NCBI RefSeq assembly: GCF_024347055.1
Contig: NZ_AP024895.1
Coordinates: 930,001-994,000 of the forward strand
From: Vibrio porteresiae DSM 19223
Lineage (GTDB): Bacteria > Pseudomonadota > Gammaproteobacteria > Enterobacterales > Vibrionaceae
Direction of reading: 5' to 3'
DNA: 64,000 bases
The notes beneath the pieces were generated by a model that did no database searches, was not told where the DNA came from, and worked only from the letters and a program-made list of their open reading frames with translations. This document shows, one piece after another, positions 34,265 through 43,238 of this stretch. Each line of letters starts with the position of its first letter. The stretch's first letter is position 1. A program made the translations under genes and the position numbers.

Positions 34265-35020
34265 ATGTGGAAATGGCTTCACCCTTATGCCAAGCCAGAG
34301 ACTGCTTATCGTCTGTGTGGCTGGTGGTTACCTTGGTTTAGTATCGCAGCGGCAATATTTCTCTGTGTCGGTACGGTATGGGGCCTAGCGTTTGCGCCCG
34401 CCGATTATCAGCAGGGCAACAGTTTTCGAATTATCTATCTGCATGTGCCAGCGGCAATGTGGTCGATGGGGATCTATGTTGCAATGGCGATTGCCGCACT
34501 GATTACCATTGTGTGGCAGATAAAAATGGCTAATTATGTGGCGATAGCCATTGCGCCGATTGGCGCGGTGATGACGTTTATTGCGCTAGTGACGGGTTCC
34601 ATTTGGGGTAAACCTATGTGGGGCACTTGGTGGGTGTGGGACGCACGCCTCACTTCAGAACTGATTCTGCTGTTTCTCTATTTGGGGGTTATCGCCCTCT
34701 ATCATGCCTTTGATAATACCGATACCGGCTCGGATGCAGCCAATATTCTAGCGCTCGTTGGGGTGATTAATATCCCAATCATTCACTACTCGGTACAGTG
34801 GTGGAATACTTTACATCAGGGCGCGACCATTACTCGTTTTGCTAAGCCTGCCATGGCGTTAGATATGTTGTGGCCATTACTCATTAATATCCTCGGTTTT
34901 GCTTTTTTCATTGGCGCAGTGGCATTGCTCAGAGTGCGTAATGAAATACTGAGCCAAGAACGCCATCGTCCTTGGGTGGTCGCTATGGCAACCAAAAGCA
35001 TCGCAAAGGAGGGCGCATAA
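34265..35020 (+). CDS. ccmC: Heme delivery protein CcmC
   Basis: Six-helix membrane protein that loads heme onto CcmE. The tryptophan-rich WWD signature is WGTWWVWDARLTSE near residue 120, with conserved His in YLHVPAAMW and IIHYSVQWWNTLHQG. 251 residues, complete. The start ATG at 34265 (MWKWLHPYAKPETAYRL) fits the family. Only ccmD (1 base later) is tight on the 3' side; 189 bp without a recognisable gene precede it. Confidence 0.95.
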   Translation: MWKWLHPYAKPETAYRLCGWWLPWFSIAAAIFLCVGTVWGLAFAPADYQQGNSFRIIYLHVPAAMWSMGIYVAMAIAALITIVWQIKMANYVAIAIAPIGAVMTFIALVTGSIWGKPMWGTWWVWDARLTSELILLFLYLGVIALYHAFDNTDTGSDAANILALVGVINIPIIHYSVQWWNTLHQGATITRFAKPAMALDMLWPLLINILGFAFFIGAVALLRVRNEILSQERHRPWVVAMATKSIAKEGA

Positions 35021-35021
35021 C

Positions 35022-35228
35022 ATGTTTTTTGCCTCTATGAATGACTTTTGGTTAATGGGGGGCTATGCCGCCTATGTATGGAGTGCGGTGGGGATTACTC
35101 TTTGCTCCATGCTGATACTGGTTTGGAATAGCCTGCGTCGTCGGCGCAAAATTTTGCGTGATGTGACAGAGAGATTGGCCCGTCAAGCGCGGGTAGCCCA
35201 AGCGAAAAACATGGAAAACACGTTATGA
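35022..35228 (+). CDS. ccmD: Heme exporter small protein CcmD
   Basis: Short membrane protein of 68 residues with one helix (GGYAAYVWSAVGITLCSMLIL) cut here at its core, then a basic cytosolic tail (LRRRRKILRDVTERLARQ). It stabilises the CcmABCD complex that frees holo-CcmE. An internal ATG at residue 6 (MNDFWLMGGYAAYVW) is an equally likely start. It overlaps ccmE by four bases. Confidence 0.9.
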   Translation: MFFASMNDFWLMGGYAAYVWSAVGITLCSMLILVWNSLRRRRKILRDVTERLARQARVAQAKNMENTL

Positions 35229-35713
35229 ATCCAAGACGTAAAAAGCGCCTGATTGTGGTGACCAGCATTGTGGTTGCCGTGGCGATAGCCTTGAGTCTGG
35301 TGATGTATGCTTTGAACCAGAATATGAATCTATTTTATACGCCAAGCCAAATTGTTTACGGTCGTGATGGGCATGTTCCCCAAGTCGGTGAACGTTTACG
35401 TATCGGTGGCATGGTGGTCGTTGGTTCAGTACATCGTGATCCAAACTCGCTTAAAGTCACTTTTCAGCTCCACGATATCGGCCCTTCAGTGACAGTGGAA
35501 TACGAAGGAATTTTGCCAGATTTGTTTCGTGAGGGACAAGGTATTGTGGCGCAAGGGGTATTGACGAGCAGTGATACTGTAAAAGCGGTAGAAGTGTTGG
35601 CAAAACACGATGAAAACTATATGCCGCCAGATGTTCAAGAAGTGATGAAGAATAATCATGCCTTTATCCAAGCTCAGAAAAATTCAGCCAGTGCGGCGGC
35701 GGTGCAACCATGA
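35225..35713 (+). CDS. ccmE: Periplasmic heme chaperone CcmE
   Basis: Carries heme covalently on a histidine in the periplasm and hands it to CcmF/H. One N-terminal membrane anchor (residues 9-30), a beta-barrel OB domain, and the heme-binding His in LAKHDENYMPPDV near residue 135. 162 residues, normal. It overlaps ccmD and ccmF by four bases each. Confidence 0.95.
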   Translation: MNPRRKKRLIVVTSIVVAVAIALSLVMYALNQNMNLFYTPSQIVYGRDGHVPQVGERLRIGGMVVVGSVHRDPNSLKVTFQLHDIGPSVTVEYEGILPDLFREGQGIVAQGVLTSSDTVKAVEVLAKHDENYMPPDVQEVMKNNHAFIQAQKNSASAAAVQP

Positions 35714-37665
35714 TTGCCGAGCTAGGACATATCGCCCTTATCTTGGGTTGGGGTATCGCGCTACTGCTGAGCGTTTTACCTTTAGTGGGGGCCAAATATC
35801 AAAGCGCTAGCTTGATGGCCTGTGCAAGACCATTAGCTACAGCACTGTTTACCTTTATTGCACTCTCCTTTATCGCCTTAGCTTGGGCGTTTTACAGTAA
35901 CGATTTTACGCTGCAATACGTGGCGCAAAACTCGAACAGTCAATTGCCTTGGTATTATCGCGTGACGGCCGTATGGGGCGCTCATGAAGGTTCTTTATTG
36001 CTCTGGGTGTTTATCCAAAGCGCGTGGACGTTAGCGGTTGCTCGTGGCAGCCGTGCTCTACCGATAGATGCGGTGGCGCGTGTTTTGGCGATTATGGGGA
36101 TGATCAGTGTTGGATTTTTGACGTTTATCCTCCTGACGTCTAACCCATTTACTCGCACCTTACCTTACTTCCCAGTGGATGGACGCGACCTTAATCCACT
36201 GTTGCAAGATCCTGGACTGATTATTCACCCTCCGATGTTGTATACCGGCTACGTAGGTTTTTCGGTGGCTTTTGCCTTCGCTATCACGGCGTTGATGACA
36301 GGAAAATTGGATACGGTTTGGGCGCGTTGGTCTCGACCTTGGACAACGGCAGCGTGGATGTTTCTCACCGTGGGGATCTGTTTGGGGTCATGGTGGGCCT
36401 ATTACGAACTTGGCTGGGGCGGCTGGTGGTTTTGGGACCCGGTGGAAAACGCATCATTAATGCCTTGGCTTGCTGGAACCGCGTTGCTCCATTCTCTTGC
36501 GGTCAGTGAAAAACGCGGCACGTTTAAAGCGTGGACCGTATTACTGGCAATTTGCGCTTTCTCCCTCAGTCTACTCGGGACATTTTTGGTGCGTTCCGGC
36601 ATTTTGGTTTCAGTGCATGCCTTTGCTTCAGATCCTTCCCGCGGGTTATTTATTTTGAGTTTACTGGTGATTGTCATTGGTGGCTCACTGCTCCTGTTCG
36701 CTTTAAAAGGCGGGGCAATTCGCGTGCAAACTCAGTTTGCGCTGTTATCGCGGGAAAACGCATTGTTACTGAATAACATCCTGCTGATGTGTGCTTTGGT
36801 GATTGTGTTATTGGGCACCTTGCTGCCGTTAGTGCATAAGCAGCTAGGTTTAGGCTCGGTTTCCATTGGTGCTCCTTTCTTTAATGTGATGTTTGCTTGG
36901 TTAATGCTGCCATTTGCGCTGATTTTGGGTATTAGCCCGCTGATCCGTTGGAAGCGCGAGCAGGGAGCGCAATTGATCAAGCCTATGATTATCTCAGGTG
37001 TTTTGGCCTTGATCTTAGGCGGTTTGATGCTGACGCTTTTTGCCGACCATCTTCGCCCGATGGCGATGATGGGCTGGGTACTCGCATGGTGGATAGTGTT
37101 GCTTCATTGCTATGAGATCTATCTTCGTGCGACCCATCGCCACAGTTTTAGGCAAGGTGTGACTAAGCTACCGCGCAGTCACTGGGCGATGTGGTTTGCT
37201 CACTTAGGGTTGGCGGTAACCATCATCGGTGTGGCCATGATTGAAAACTATGGCGTGGAGAAAGATCTGCGTTTAGCGCCTGGGCAGCAGGTCACTGTCG
37301 CTGGTTATCAGTTCGAATTTGAAGGACTGCAAAATATCCAAGGACCAAACTACAGCGGCTACGAAGGCAAATTTACGATTCGAGTTGATAGCAAGTGGGT
37401 CAACACGTTATATGCGCAAAAACGTTTTTATCCGGTGGCGCGGTCGATGATGACGGAAGCTGCGATTGATCGTGGTGTGACTCGTGATCTTTACCTAGCG
37501 CTAGGAGAGTCATTGGGCTCTGAAGGCGCTTGGGCGGTGCGGATTTATTACAAACCCTTTATTCGTTGGATTTGGGGTGGTGCACTGCTTATGGCGTTTG
37601 GCGGATTATTGGCGATAACTGATCGACGTTATCGATTTAAATTACGTAAGGAGGCGAAAGCATGA
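35710..37665 (+). CDS. ccmF: Cytochrome c heme lyase subunit CcmF
   Basis: Large membrane subunit of the heme ligation complex. About 15 helices; the WWD domain is WGGWWFWDPVENASLMPW near residue 240, with conserved His in DPGLIIHPPMLYTGY and GTFLVRSGILVSVHAFASDP (spaced helices). 651 residues, usual length. It lies between ccmE and ccmG with four-base overlaps. Confidence 0.96.
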   Translation: MIAELGHIALILGWGIALLLSVLPLVGAKYQSASLMACARPLATALFTFIALSFIALAWAFYSNDFTLQYVAQNSNSQLPWYYRVTAVWGAHEGSLLLWVFIQSAWTLAVARGSRALPIDAVARVLAIMGMISVGFLTFILLTSNPFTRTLPYFPVDGRDLNPLLQDPGLIIHPPMLYTGYVGFSVAFAFAITALMTGKLDTVWARWSRPWTTAAWMFLTVGICLGSWWAYYELGWGGWWFWDPVENASLMPWLAGTALLHSLAVSEKRGTFKAWTVLLAICAFSLSLLGTFLVRSGILVSVHAFASDPSRGLFILSLLVIVIGGSLLLFALKGGAIRVQTQFALLSRENALLLNNILLMCALVIVLLGTLLPLVHKQLGLGSVSIGAPFFNVMFAWLMLPFALILGISPLIRWKREQGAQLIKPMIISGVLALILGGLMLTLFADHLRPMAMMGWVLAWWIVLLHCYEIYLRATHRHSFRQGVTKLPRSHWAMWFAHLGLAVTIIGVAMIENYGVEKDLRLAPGQQVTVAGYQFEFEGLQNIQGPNYSGYEGKFTIRVDSKWVNTLYAQKRFYPVARSMMTEAAIDRGVTRDLYLALGESLGSEGAWAVRIYYKPFIRWIWGGALLMAFGGLLAITDRRYRFKLRKEAKA

Positions 37666-38216
37666 ATAAGAAACTTCTTTTTATTCCTCTCGTACTATTT
37701 GTTGGCTTAGTGGTGATGTTTACCACCCAACTTATGGATAACGCACAAGGTGATGATCCAACGAAACTGGAATCAGTATTGGTGGGCAAACCGGTACCAG
37801 AGTTTCAGCTGCCGAATTTGTTTGACGACAATAAACAGTATGATCAAAGCCTGTTTCAAGGTAAGCCACTTTTACTGAACGTTTGGGCGACATGGTGTCC
37901 CACCTGCCATGCTGAGCATCAATTCTTAAATCAGCTAGCGAACCAAGGGGTCAATATCGTTGGTCTGAATTACAAAGATGATCGTGCCAAGGCAATTACT
38001 TGGCTCAATCAGGCGGGTGACCCTTATGCGGTGAACTTGTTTGATGGCGATGGTATGTTCGGCTTAGATCTCGGTGTTTATGGCGCTCCAGAAACATTTC
38101 TTATCGACGCCAACGGTGTGATTCGCTATCGCCATGTGGGTGATGTGAATGCCCAAAATTGGCATAACAAGCTTGAGCCGCTTTATCAAAAATTACTGCA
38201 GGAGAATCACTCATGA
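37662..38216 (+). CDS. ccmG: Thiol:disulfide oxidoreductase CcmG/DsbE
   Basis: Membrane-anchored periplasmic thioredoxin-like protein that reduces apocytochrome CXXCH cysteines. An N-terminal helix anchors it, and the active site is WATWCPTCHAEH near residue 80, followed by GAPETFLID with the cis-Pro loop. 184 residues. It overlaps ccmF and ccmH by four bases. Confidence 0.95.
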   Translation: MNKKLLFIPLVLFVGLVVMFTTQLMDNAQGDDPTKLESVLVGKPVPEFQLPNLFDDNKQYDQSLFQGKPLLLNVWATWCPTCHAEHQFLNQLANQGVNIVGLNYKDDRAKAITWLNQAGDPYAVNLFDGDGMFGLDLGVYGAPETFLIDANGVIRYRHVGDVNAQNWHNKLEPLYQKLLQENHS

Positions 38217-38695
38217 TGTGGCGCACTGCATTTGTTGCTTTTCTCCTGTTTTGGGCGGGCAGTTCCTTAGCGGCGATTGACGTTTACCATTTTGATTCTG
38301 CGCAGCAGGAGCAACAGTTTCAGGAATTGAGTTCCACGCTCCGTTGCCCTAAATGTCAAAACAACACCATTGCTGATTCCAACGCCGCATTGGCTCAGGA
38401 CCTGCGCCATAAAGTGTATGAAATGACCATTCAAGGCAAAAGTCGCCAAGAAATTATCGATTATATGGTTGCGCGTTACGGTGATTTTATTACTTATAAC
38501 CCGCCCTTAACCCTTGGGACATTAATCTTGTGGGTCGGACCACTGTTGGTGCTGATGCTAGGGGGCGTATTTATATGGCGGCGTCATCGTCTTGCAGCCC
38601 CGGATCTTGGCGCAACGCAGGGGTGGGACAGTGATAAAGAGGCTCGCTTACAATCGTTGCTCGCTTCCTCTGATAAGCATGAGGAGCACAAATGA
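38213..38695 (+). CDS. ccmH: Cytochrome c maturation protein CcmH
   Basis: Thiol oxidoreductase subunit of the heme lyase. A signal peptide (to about AAIDV) is followed by the family motif LRCPKCQNNTIADSNA, whose two cysteines exchange disulfides with apocytochrome or CcmG, and a C-terminal membrane helix (LGTLILWVGPLLVLMLGGVF). 160 residues: this is the short form, with the TPR part encoded separately by ccmI. Confidence 0.94.
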   Translation: MMWRTAFVAFLLFWAGSSLAAIDVYHFDSAQQEQQFQELSSTLRCPKCQNNTIADSNAALAQDLRHKVYEMTIQGKSRQEIIDYMVARYGDFITYNPPLTLGTLILWVGPLLVLMLGGVFIWRRHRLAAPDLGATQGWDSDKEARLQSLLASSDKHEEHK

Positions 38696-39903
38696 TTGAA
38701 TTTTGGATAGGCGTTCTCGTGCTGGTACTGTTCGCTCTAACGGTAGTTTGTTTGCCTTGGTATCGTTCTCGACATCAGTCAGTGTCGGGTGAGGTACGCG
38801 AGCAACTGAGTAAAACCTTTTATCAAGAGCGTTTAGCGGAGTTAACTCTCGAAGCGGATCAAGGATTAGCCTCTGACGAGCAAGCGTTAGTGACGGAACT
38901 TAAGCAATCGCTACTTGATGATATTCCTGCTGCGAGCAGTGGAAACCAAACCGCATTACCTTTGTCTGAAAAGCGGTTAGTGCTGTTGGCCTCGATTGTG
39001 ATGCTAGGTCTTTGCGGAGCCATGTACGCGTGGGTGGGTGGATATCAACAAGTAAGCCATTGGCAGCAAGTTCAGCACTCCTCTGAGCAGTTAACGGAAA
39101 AACTAATTACGTCGCAAGGGGCTTTAAGCACCAGCGATATGCAAGATCTGATTTTGGCGTTACGAACTCGTTTGGCGCAAAATCCGAATGATGCGACTGG
39201 CTGGACTATGTTAGGGAGAGTGGCTACGGCGGCGCAAGCAAGCGCTATTGCTATCCCCGCTTTTGGTAAAGCACATGAGTTAGCCAAACAAGATGCCAAC
39301 ATCACGCTGGCTTATGGGCAGAGTTTGATTTTGACGTCCGATGAAGGATTGCAGCAACAAGGGCGTGATCTGCTGTTGCCGCTGTTAGATATGCCATCAG
39401 TGGCGTTTCAAGCGCAGTCCTTATTGGCATATGACGCGTTTTCGCAGCAAAAATATGGGGACGCTATCTCGTATTGGCAAAAGATGCAAAGTGCGATTCC
39501 TGCGAATGATCAACGGTATGCTATGCTAGCTGACAGCATTGCTAAAGCCCGTCAATTGCAGGGTGACAACATGAGTCATGGGGTGGCGGTGTCGATTGCG
39601 ATCGACAAAACGATAGTCATCCCTAAAAACGCCATTTTGATTGTTTCGGTTCAAGATAGTTCTGGTCAAGGAATGCCAGTGGCCGCGGCTCGTTTTTCTA
39701 CCCAGCCGTTTCCGCATCATGTGGTACTGACCGATCAGAACAATTTAACACCGCAGCGCCGTTTATCGGATTTGAAACAGCTAGTGGTGAAAGCACGTAT
39801 CGATTTGGACGGAAATGTTTCCACACAAAATGGCGATTGGATTGGCGTTAGCGGGCCAGTAACCTTAGGGGACCCAGTAGAGGTACTCATTCATTCGCAC
39901 TAA
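38692..39903 (+). CDS. ccmI: Cytochrome c maturation TPR protein CcmI
   Basis: Membrane protein that holds apocytochrome c for heme ligation. Two N-terminal helices (residues 3-22 and near 95-115) flank a cytosolic loop. TPR-like helices follow (NPNDATGWTMLGRVATAAQ, AFGKAHELAKQDANITLAYG), then a C-terminal beta-rich domain (VSIAIDKTIVIPKNAILIV). 403 residues. Last gene of the ccm operon; mlaA follows after 60 bases. Confidence 0.92.
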   Translation: MIEFWIGVLVLVLFALTVVCLPWYRSRHQSVSGEVREQLSKTFYQERLAELTLEADQGLASDEQALVTELKQSLLDDIPAASSGNQTALPLSEKRLVLLASIVMLGLCGAMYAWVGGYQQVSHWQQVQHSSEQLTEKLITSQGALSTSDMQDLILALRTRLAQNPNDATGWTMLGRVATAAQASAIAIPAFGKAHELAKQDANITLAYGQSLILTSDEGLQQQGRDLLLPLLDMPSVAFQAQSLLAYDAFSQQKYGDAISYWQKMQSAIPANDQRYAMLADSIAKARQLQGDNMSHGVAVSIAIDKTIVIPKNAILIVSVQDSSGQGMPVAAARFSTQPFPHHVVLTDQNNLTPQRRLSDLKQLVVKARIDLDGNVSTQNGDWIGVSGPVTLGDPVEVLIHSH

Positions 39904-39963
39904 AAAGTGCAATCAGTCAGTTGAGTTAACACGGGCCATTGTGCCATTTTTACGGATTACAGT

Positions 39964-40716
39964 ATGAATAACCGCCTTTTTCGCGCCTTTTTCTTAGGGG
40001 TCATTGTTGCCCTAGCGGGCTGTAGCTCTGCGCCAGATCAGCAGGGAGCCCAAGAAACCAATAATGATGACCCGTTAGAGGGCTTCAACCGTACCATGTG
40101 GACGGTGAATTACGATTACCTCGACCCATATGTTCTCCGTCCGGTTTCCTTAGCCTATGTCGATTATGTACCGACACCTGTGCGCTCCGGGATCTCGAAC
40201 TTTTTTGGTAACTTAGATGAACCAGCAAGCATGGTGAACAACATCATCATGGGTAATGGGCGTAAAGCACTAAACCACTTCAACCGTTTTTGGATTAACT
40301 CTACTTTCGGTATTTTAGGTCTATTTGATATCGCTTCGGCGGCGGGAATCAATAAACAAGATCAAAAGGAATTTGGTGATGCGATTGGTCACTATGGGGT
40401 CGGTAAAGGACCATATGTGATGGTTCCAGGGGCAGGGCCTTATGCTTTGCGTGATGGGGCTGATTTAGTTGACTCCACCTACTTGCCGCTCTCTTATCTC
40501 AATATTTGGGCTAGCATCGGTAAATTTGTTTTCCAAGGTTTAGAAACCCGTGCCGCACTGGTTCAACAAGAACCTATGCTCAAAAACTCTCCCGATCCTT
40601 ACGCCTTCACGCGTGATGCTTATCTGCAACATCTCGACTTTAAAGCGGAAGTTACCAAAGATGACTACAACGCAGAAGAAGAAGATAAGCTAGACGATTA
40701 TCTCGATCAGTACTGA
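39964..40716 (+). CDS. mlaA: Outer-membrane lipid asymmetry lipoprotein MlaA (VacJ)
   Basis: Outer-membrane lipoprotein that removes phospholipids from the outer leaflet and passes them to MlaC. The lipobox is VALAGC with the acylated Cys20. Family motifs include DPLEGFNRTMW, YLDPYVLRPVSLAYVDYVP and NRFWINSTFGILGLFDIA, with GVGKGPYVMVPGAGPYALRD (C-terminal to it). 250 residues, with an acidic tail. The other mla genes are not in this window. Its stop directly abuts the stop of the convergent SDR gene, with no terminator visible between. Confidence 0.94.
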   Translation: MNNRLFRAFFLGVIVALAGCSSAPDQQGAQETNNDDPLEGFNRTMWTVNYDYLDPYVLRPVSLAYVDYVPTPVRSGISNFFGNLDEPASMVNNIIMGNGRKALNHFNRFWINSTFGILGLFDIASAAGINKQDQKEFGDAIGHYGVGKGPYVMVPGAGPYALRDGADLVDSTYLPLSYLNIWASIGKFVFQGLETRAALVQQEPMLKNSPDPYAFTRDAYLQHLDFKAEVTKDDYNAEEEDKLDDYLDQY

Positions 40717-41382
40717 TTAAGCGCTCATCACCCGACCGCTAAAATACTCATTCGCCACGATGTATTCCGTGTGGCGAGTGAGCTCATCATAATGCAACGA
40801 TTCACTGTGATGTGGCTCATTAGAGAGCTGCGGGACGACACCTCCGACACGAATGTTGAAAGGGGTTAGCTCTTGAGCCCAGCTTTGGGTAAAACCAGAC
40901 ACCATCGAGCTTGCACTGACTAACCCGTTCAATTCCATGGCTCCACTGTACGAGATGACGTTAACGATCACACCTTTGTTTTGCGCTTGCCGCATACGTT
41001 CCGCACAGCCATAGCCAAATAAGAAGAAGTGTGCCGTTAAGGTGCTCCATTGTTGCACGAATTGATCGGAAGCCGCTTCGTCGACGAAAGAGGGCAGTAC
41101 CACATTAGGCCAGTGGTTGATTAGTACATCTGGTGCCTGATGGTAAGTTTCCTGCACAAAATCGAGAATCGCTTCGACTGCTTTAGGTTGGCAAGAGGTC
41201 AGCACACAGGAGTGTACTTGATCATTGACATCTCGGCACAGCTGCACCGTTTTCATTAAGTTGGTTTCATCGTGATCACAAAGGATCAAGCGTGCGCCTA
41301 AGCGAGCATAGTGAATGGCGAGTGATCTGCCGAGTAAAGAACTCGCGGAAGTGATTAAAATAACAGCACTTTCTATTTTCAT
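40717..41382 (-). CDS. Degenerate short-chain dehydrogenase family protein
   Basis: 221 residues with the overall Rossmann layout of the SDR family, but key positions are changed. The cofactor motif TGxxxGxG reads ITSASSLLGRS, the NNAG motif reads INHWPN, and the catalytic YxxxK is replaced by VSASSMVSGF (Tyr to Val, Lys to Ser). The rest, such as GVIVNVISYSGAMELNG and LTPFNIRVGGVVPQ, is well preserved, so it is not a decaying pseudogene. It may bind a nucleotide or partner without dehydrogenase activity. GGAG precedes the ATG. Confidence 0.8.
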   Translation of the reverse strand: MKIESAVILITSASSLLGRSLAIHYARLGARLILCDHDETNLMKTVQLCRDVNDQVHSCVLTSCQPKAVEAILDFVQETYHQAPDVLINHWPNVVLPSFVDEAASDQFVQQWSTLTAHFFLFGYGCAERMRQAQNKGVIVNVISYSGAMELNGLVSASSMVSGFTQSWAQELTPFNIRVGGVVPQLSNEPHHSESLHYDELTRHTEYIVANEYFSGRVMSA

Positions 41383-41454
41383 CCCACTCTCCCACCTAAT
41401 TTATTGAACGGCTCCCTTTCTTAGAGGGTTTTGACAGCATGGTTGATGAGATCA

Positions 41455-41469
41455 ATTCACAGTGTGAAT
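41455..41469. promoter_or_regulatory. Perfect 15-bp palindrome upstream of the SDR gene
   Basis: ATTCACAGTGTGAAT is a perfect odd palindrome 73 bp upstream of the degenerate SDR start. A related but imperfect pattern, ATTCACA-N6-AGTGTATA, follows near 41,523. These look like operator sites; I do not recognise the regulator. Confidence 0.4.
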
Positions 41470-41558
41470 AAGATCAAAGATCACTGCTTGGGGAACAAAT
41501 AGGGTGGGTTTCTTTGCTGCGATTCACACAAACGAGTGTATAGCACTAAGCGTTACAC

Positions 41559-42062
41559 TTAAGCCTGTGCTCGGATCTGATCGTGGCGGTTAGCGTAGAC
41601 TAATTGTTGATATAAATCAGCAGGTAACAACTTCTTAGGTGCTTTATCTGCCAAATGGCGACGCTCATGTCCTGAGAGGTTGAAGTAGACATCTTCAGGG
41701 AAACCTTGGGTATCTTCAGGGAGATAGGTGAGCGCATCTGGAATCAGATAGTGACTGAGTTTTGCGCTTGCCAAACCACCATCATGAAACTGTTTGGCTT
41801 GCTCAGCAGAAATCGCATAAGAGCTTTGATCGTTTTGCAGTGCTTGTGGCTCTTGCAATTGAAAACGCTGACGTAGCAGTTTATCCGTAGTAATGGTCTC
41901 ATCAATCTGATCGACCGGGGTGTTGTCCCGTACGTCATTGGAGAACATCGCGAGCATCAGGGCAAAATCAGCACGACGGGCTTGGTGGACGGCTTGGTTA
42001 ATCCCAGTACCGACCTTAAGCTCGTTAATTATCGCTGCTTTGTCTAAAGTATGAACTTGCAT
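41559..42062 (-). CDS. VC2046/SO_2500 family protein
   Basis: 167 residues, soluble, Gln/Ala-rich, no signal peptide or membrane helix. It reads like the conserved Vibrio/Shewanella family named after VC2046 and SO_2500, and the location near mlaA and sodB agrees with that. The start (MQVHTLDKAAIINELKVG) has GGAG at a good distance. No reaction or motif is recognised; function unknown. Leftward, 176 bp upstream of the degenerate SDR gene. Confidence 0.75.
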   Translation of the reverse strand: MQVHTLDKAAIINELKVGTGINQAVHQARRADFALMLAMFSNDVRDNTPVDQIDETITTDKLLRQRFQLQEPQALQNDQSSYAISAEQAKQFHDGGLASAKLSHYLIPDALTYLPEDTQGFPEDVYFNLSGHERRHLADKAPKKLLPADLYQQLVYANRHDQIRAQA

Positions 42063-42187
42063 TGTGCTCTCCGTAAGTTATTCACCTTAACGGCGCGTCA
42101 GGCGAAAACTTGAGGCTTTTTATTGGATTAATTACCAAGCAAGCCAAGAGAGTCGTCAATGGGGTTAACCGTTGGAGGGCAAATAAA

Positions 42188-42211
42188 AAGCCAGCGACTG
42201 GGCGCTGGCTT
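42188..42211 (-). terminator. Terminator after the branched-chain aminotransferase
   Basis: A perfect 9-bp stem (AAGCCAGCG / CGCTGGCTT) with a 6-nt loop, followed on the minus strand by TTTTTATTT, lies 29 bases after the gene's stop. Confidence 0.85.
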
Positions 42212-42239
42212 GATTCGGTAGCATCAAATGCACTAAGAC

Positions 42240-43238
42240 TTAAGCAATCTTAGTTAACCAGTTGTGTGTATCTGGTGCTTTACCCCATTGAATGTCATTC
42301 AATGCTTGGCGTAGTTTGGTCGCCATTGGGCCGATATCACCATTACCGACTGGGTAATCTTTACCGTTGTAAATGAAAGTACCTACTGAAGTTAGCACTG
42401 CAGCTGTACCAGAAAGCATCGCTTCAACGCCAGGTTTCGCTGCACGTTCTAGAAGCTCTTCTACTGACACTTCACGTTCACTTACTGTCATACCAAGGTC
42501 TTTAGCAATAGTCAGGATACTTGAGCGAGTAACACCATGTAGGAAGCTTGAATCCAATGCTTTAGTAATGATTTCATTACCATCAACCAATAGGAAGTTT
42601 GCTGCGCCAGTTTCAGTGATGTAACCATTTGGGCAGAAAAGGATTTGGTCTGCTTGGTATTTTTGTTTCGCTTCGATGGTTGGACGCAACGCGCTAGCGT
42701 AGTTACCGCCGCTCTTGATCATCCCCATGTGTGACGCACAGCGTTGACCGGTTTCATCCAGCATTAGACGCAGTGCGTGAGCACCGCCAGCGAAGTAGTC
42801 GCCCACTGGAGAAAGAAGAATGTACGCCATAGAGCTGTTTGTTGCAGATGCAGCTTTACCAATCTGAGCTTCTGTACCAATGTGTGTTGGACGAATGTAC
42901 ATAGATCCTGGTGCTTCTGGAACATCTGCTGCGAATTCAGCCACGATGGTTTTAATCATGTCGCTGATCTGCTCTTTGTTTAGCTCTGGTAGTGCAAGTA
43001 AGTGACTGCTTTGAGCAAAACGTTCAATGTTTTGGTCCATTCGAAAGACGTGCACACTGCCGTCTTCGTGACGGAACGCTTTCAAGCCTTCAAAACAAGT
43101 ACTTGAGTAGTGTAGAACGTGTGCACCTGGATGAAGAGAGATGCTGTTTGAATCAACGATTTTAGTTTCAGACCATTGATTATTTTCGAAGGTTGCCATT
43201 GCCATTTTCGGCATGAACACGCTACCAAAAGCCGCCAT
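42240..43238 (-). CDS. Branched-chain amino acid aminotransferase (fold type IV)
   Basis: PLP-dependent transaminase interconverting Leu/Ile/Val and their 2-oxo acids. 332 residues from the ATG at 43238 (MAAFGSVFMPKMAM), which has AGGGAA 6 bases upstream; an upstream ATG would add 27 unlikely residues. The PLP Lys lies in MIKSGGNYAS and the cofactor phosphate region in ITETGAANFLLVDG. It resembles the longer BCAT type (as in Bacillus IlvK or eukaryotic BCAT) more than E. coli IlvE, so it may be a second enzyme in this genome. Monocistronic. Confidence 0.88.
   Translation of the reverse strand: MAAFGSVFMPKMAMATFENNQWSETKIVDSNSISLHPGAHVLHYSSTCFEGLKAFRHEDGSVHVFRMDQNIERFAQSSHLLALPELNKEQISDMIKTIVAEFAADVPEAPGSMYIRPTHIGTEAQIGKAASATNSSMAYILLSPVGDYFAGGAHALRLMLDETGQRCASHMGMIKSGGNYASALRPTIEAKQKYQADQILFCPNGYITETGAANFLLVDGNEIITKALDSSFLHGVTRSSILTIAKDLGMTVSEREVSVEELLERAAKPGVEAMLSGTAAVLTSVGTFIYNGKDYPVGNGDIGPMATKLRQALNDIQWGKAPDTHNWLTKIA

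Noticed and set aside
34023..34388. A 121-codon frame between ccmB and ccmC
   Set aside because: It overlaps the ends of ccmB and ccmC in another frame, has no family resemblance, and the gap itself shows no good ribosome binding site.
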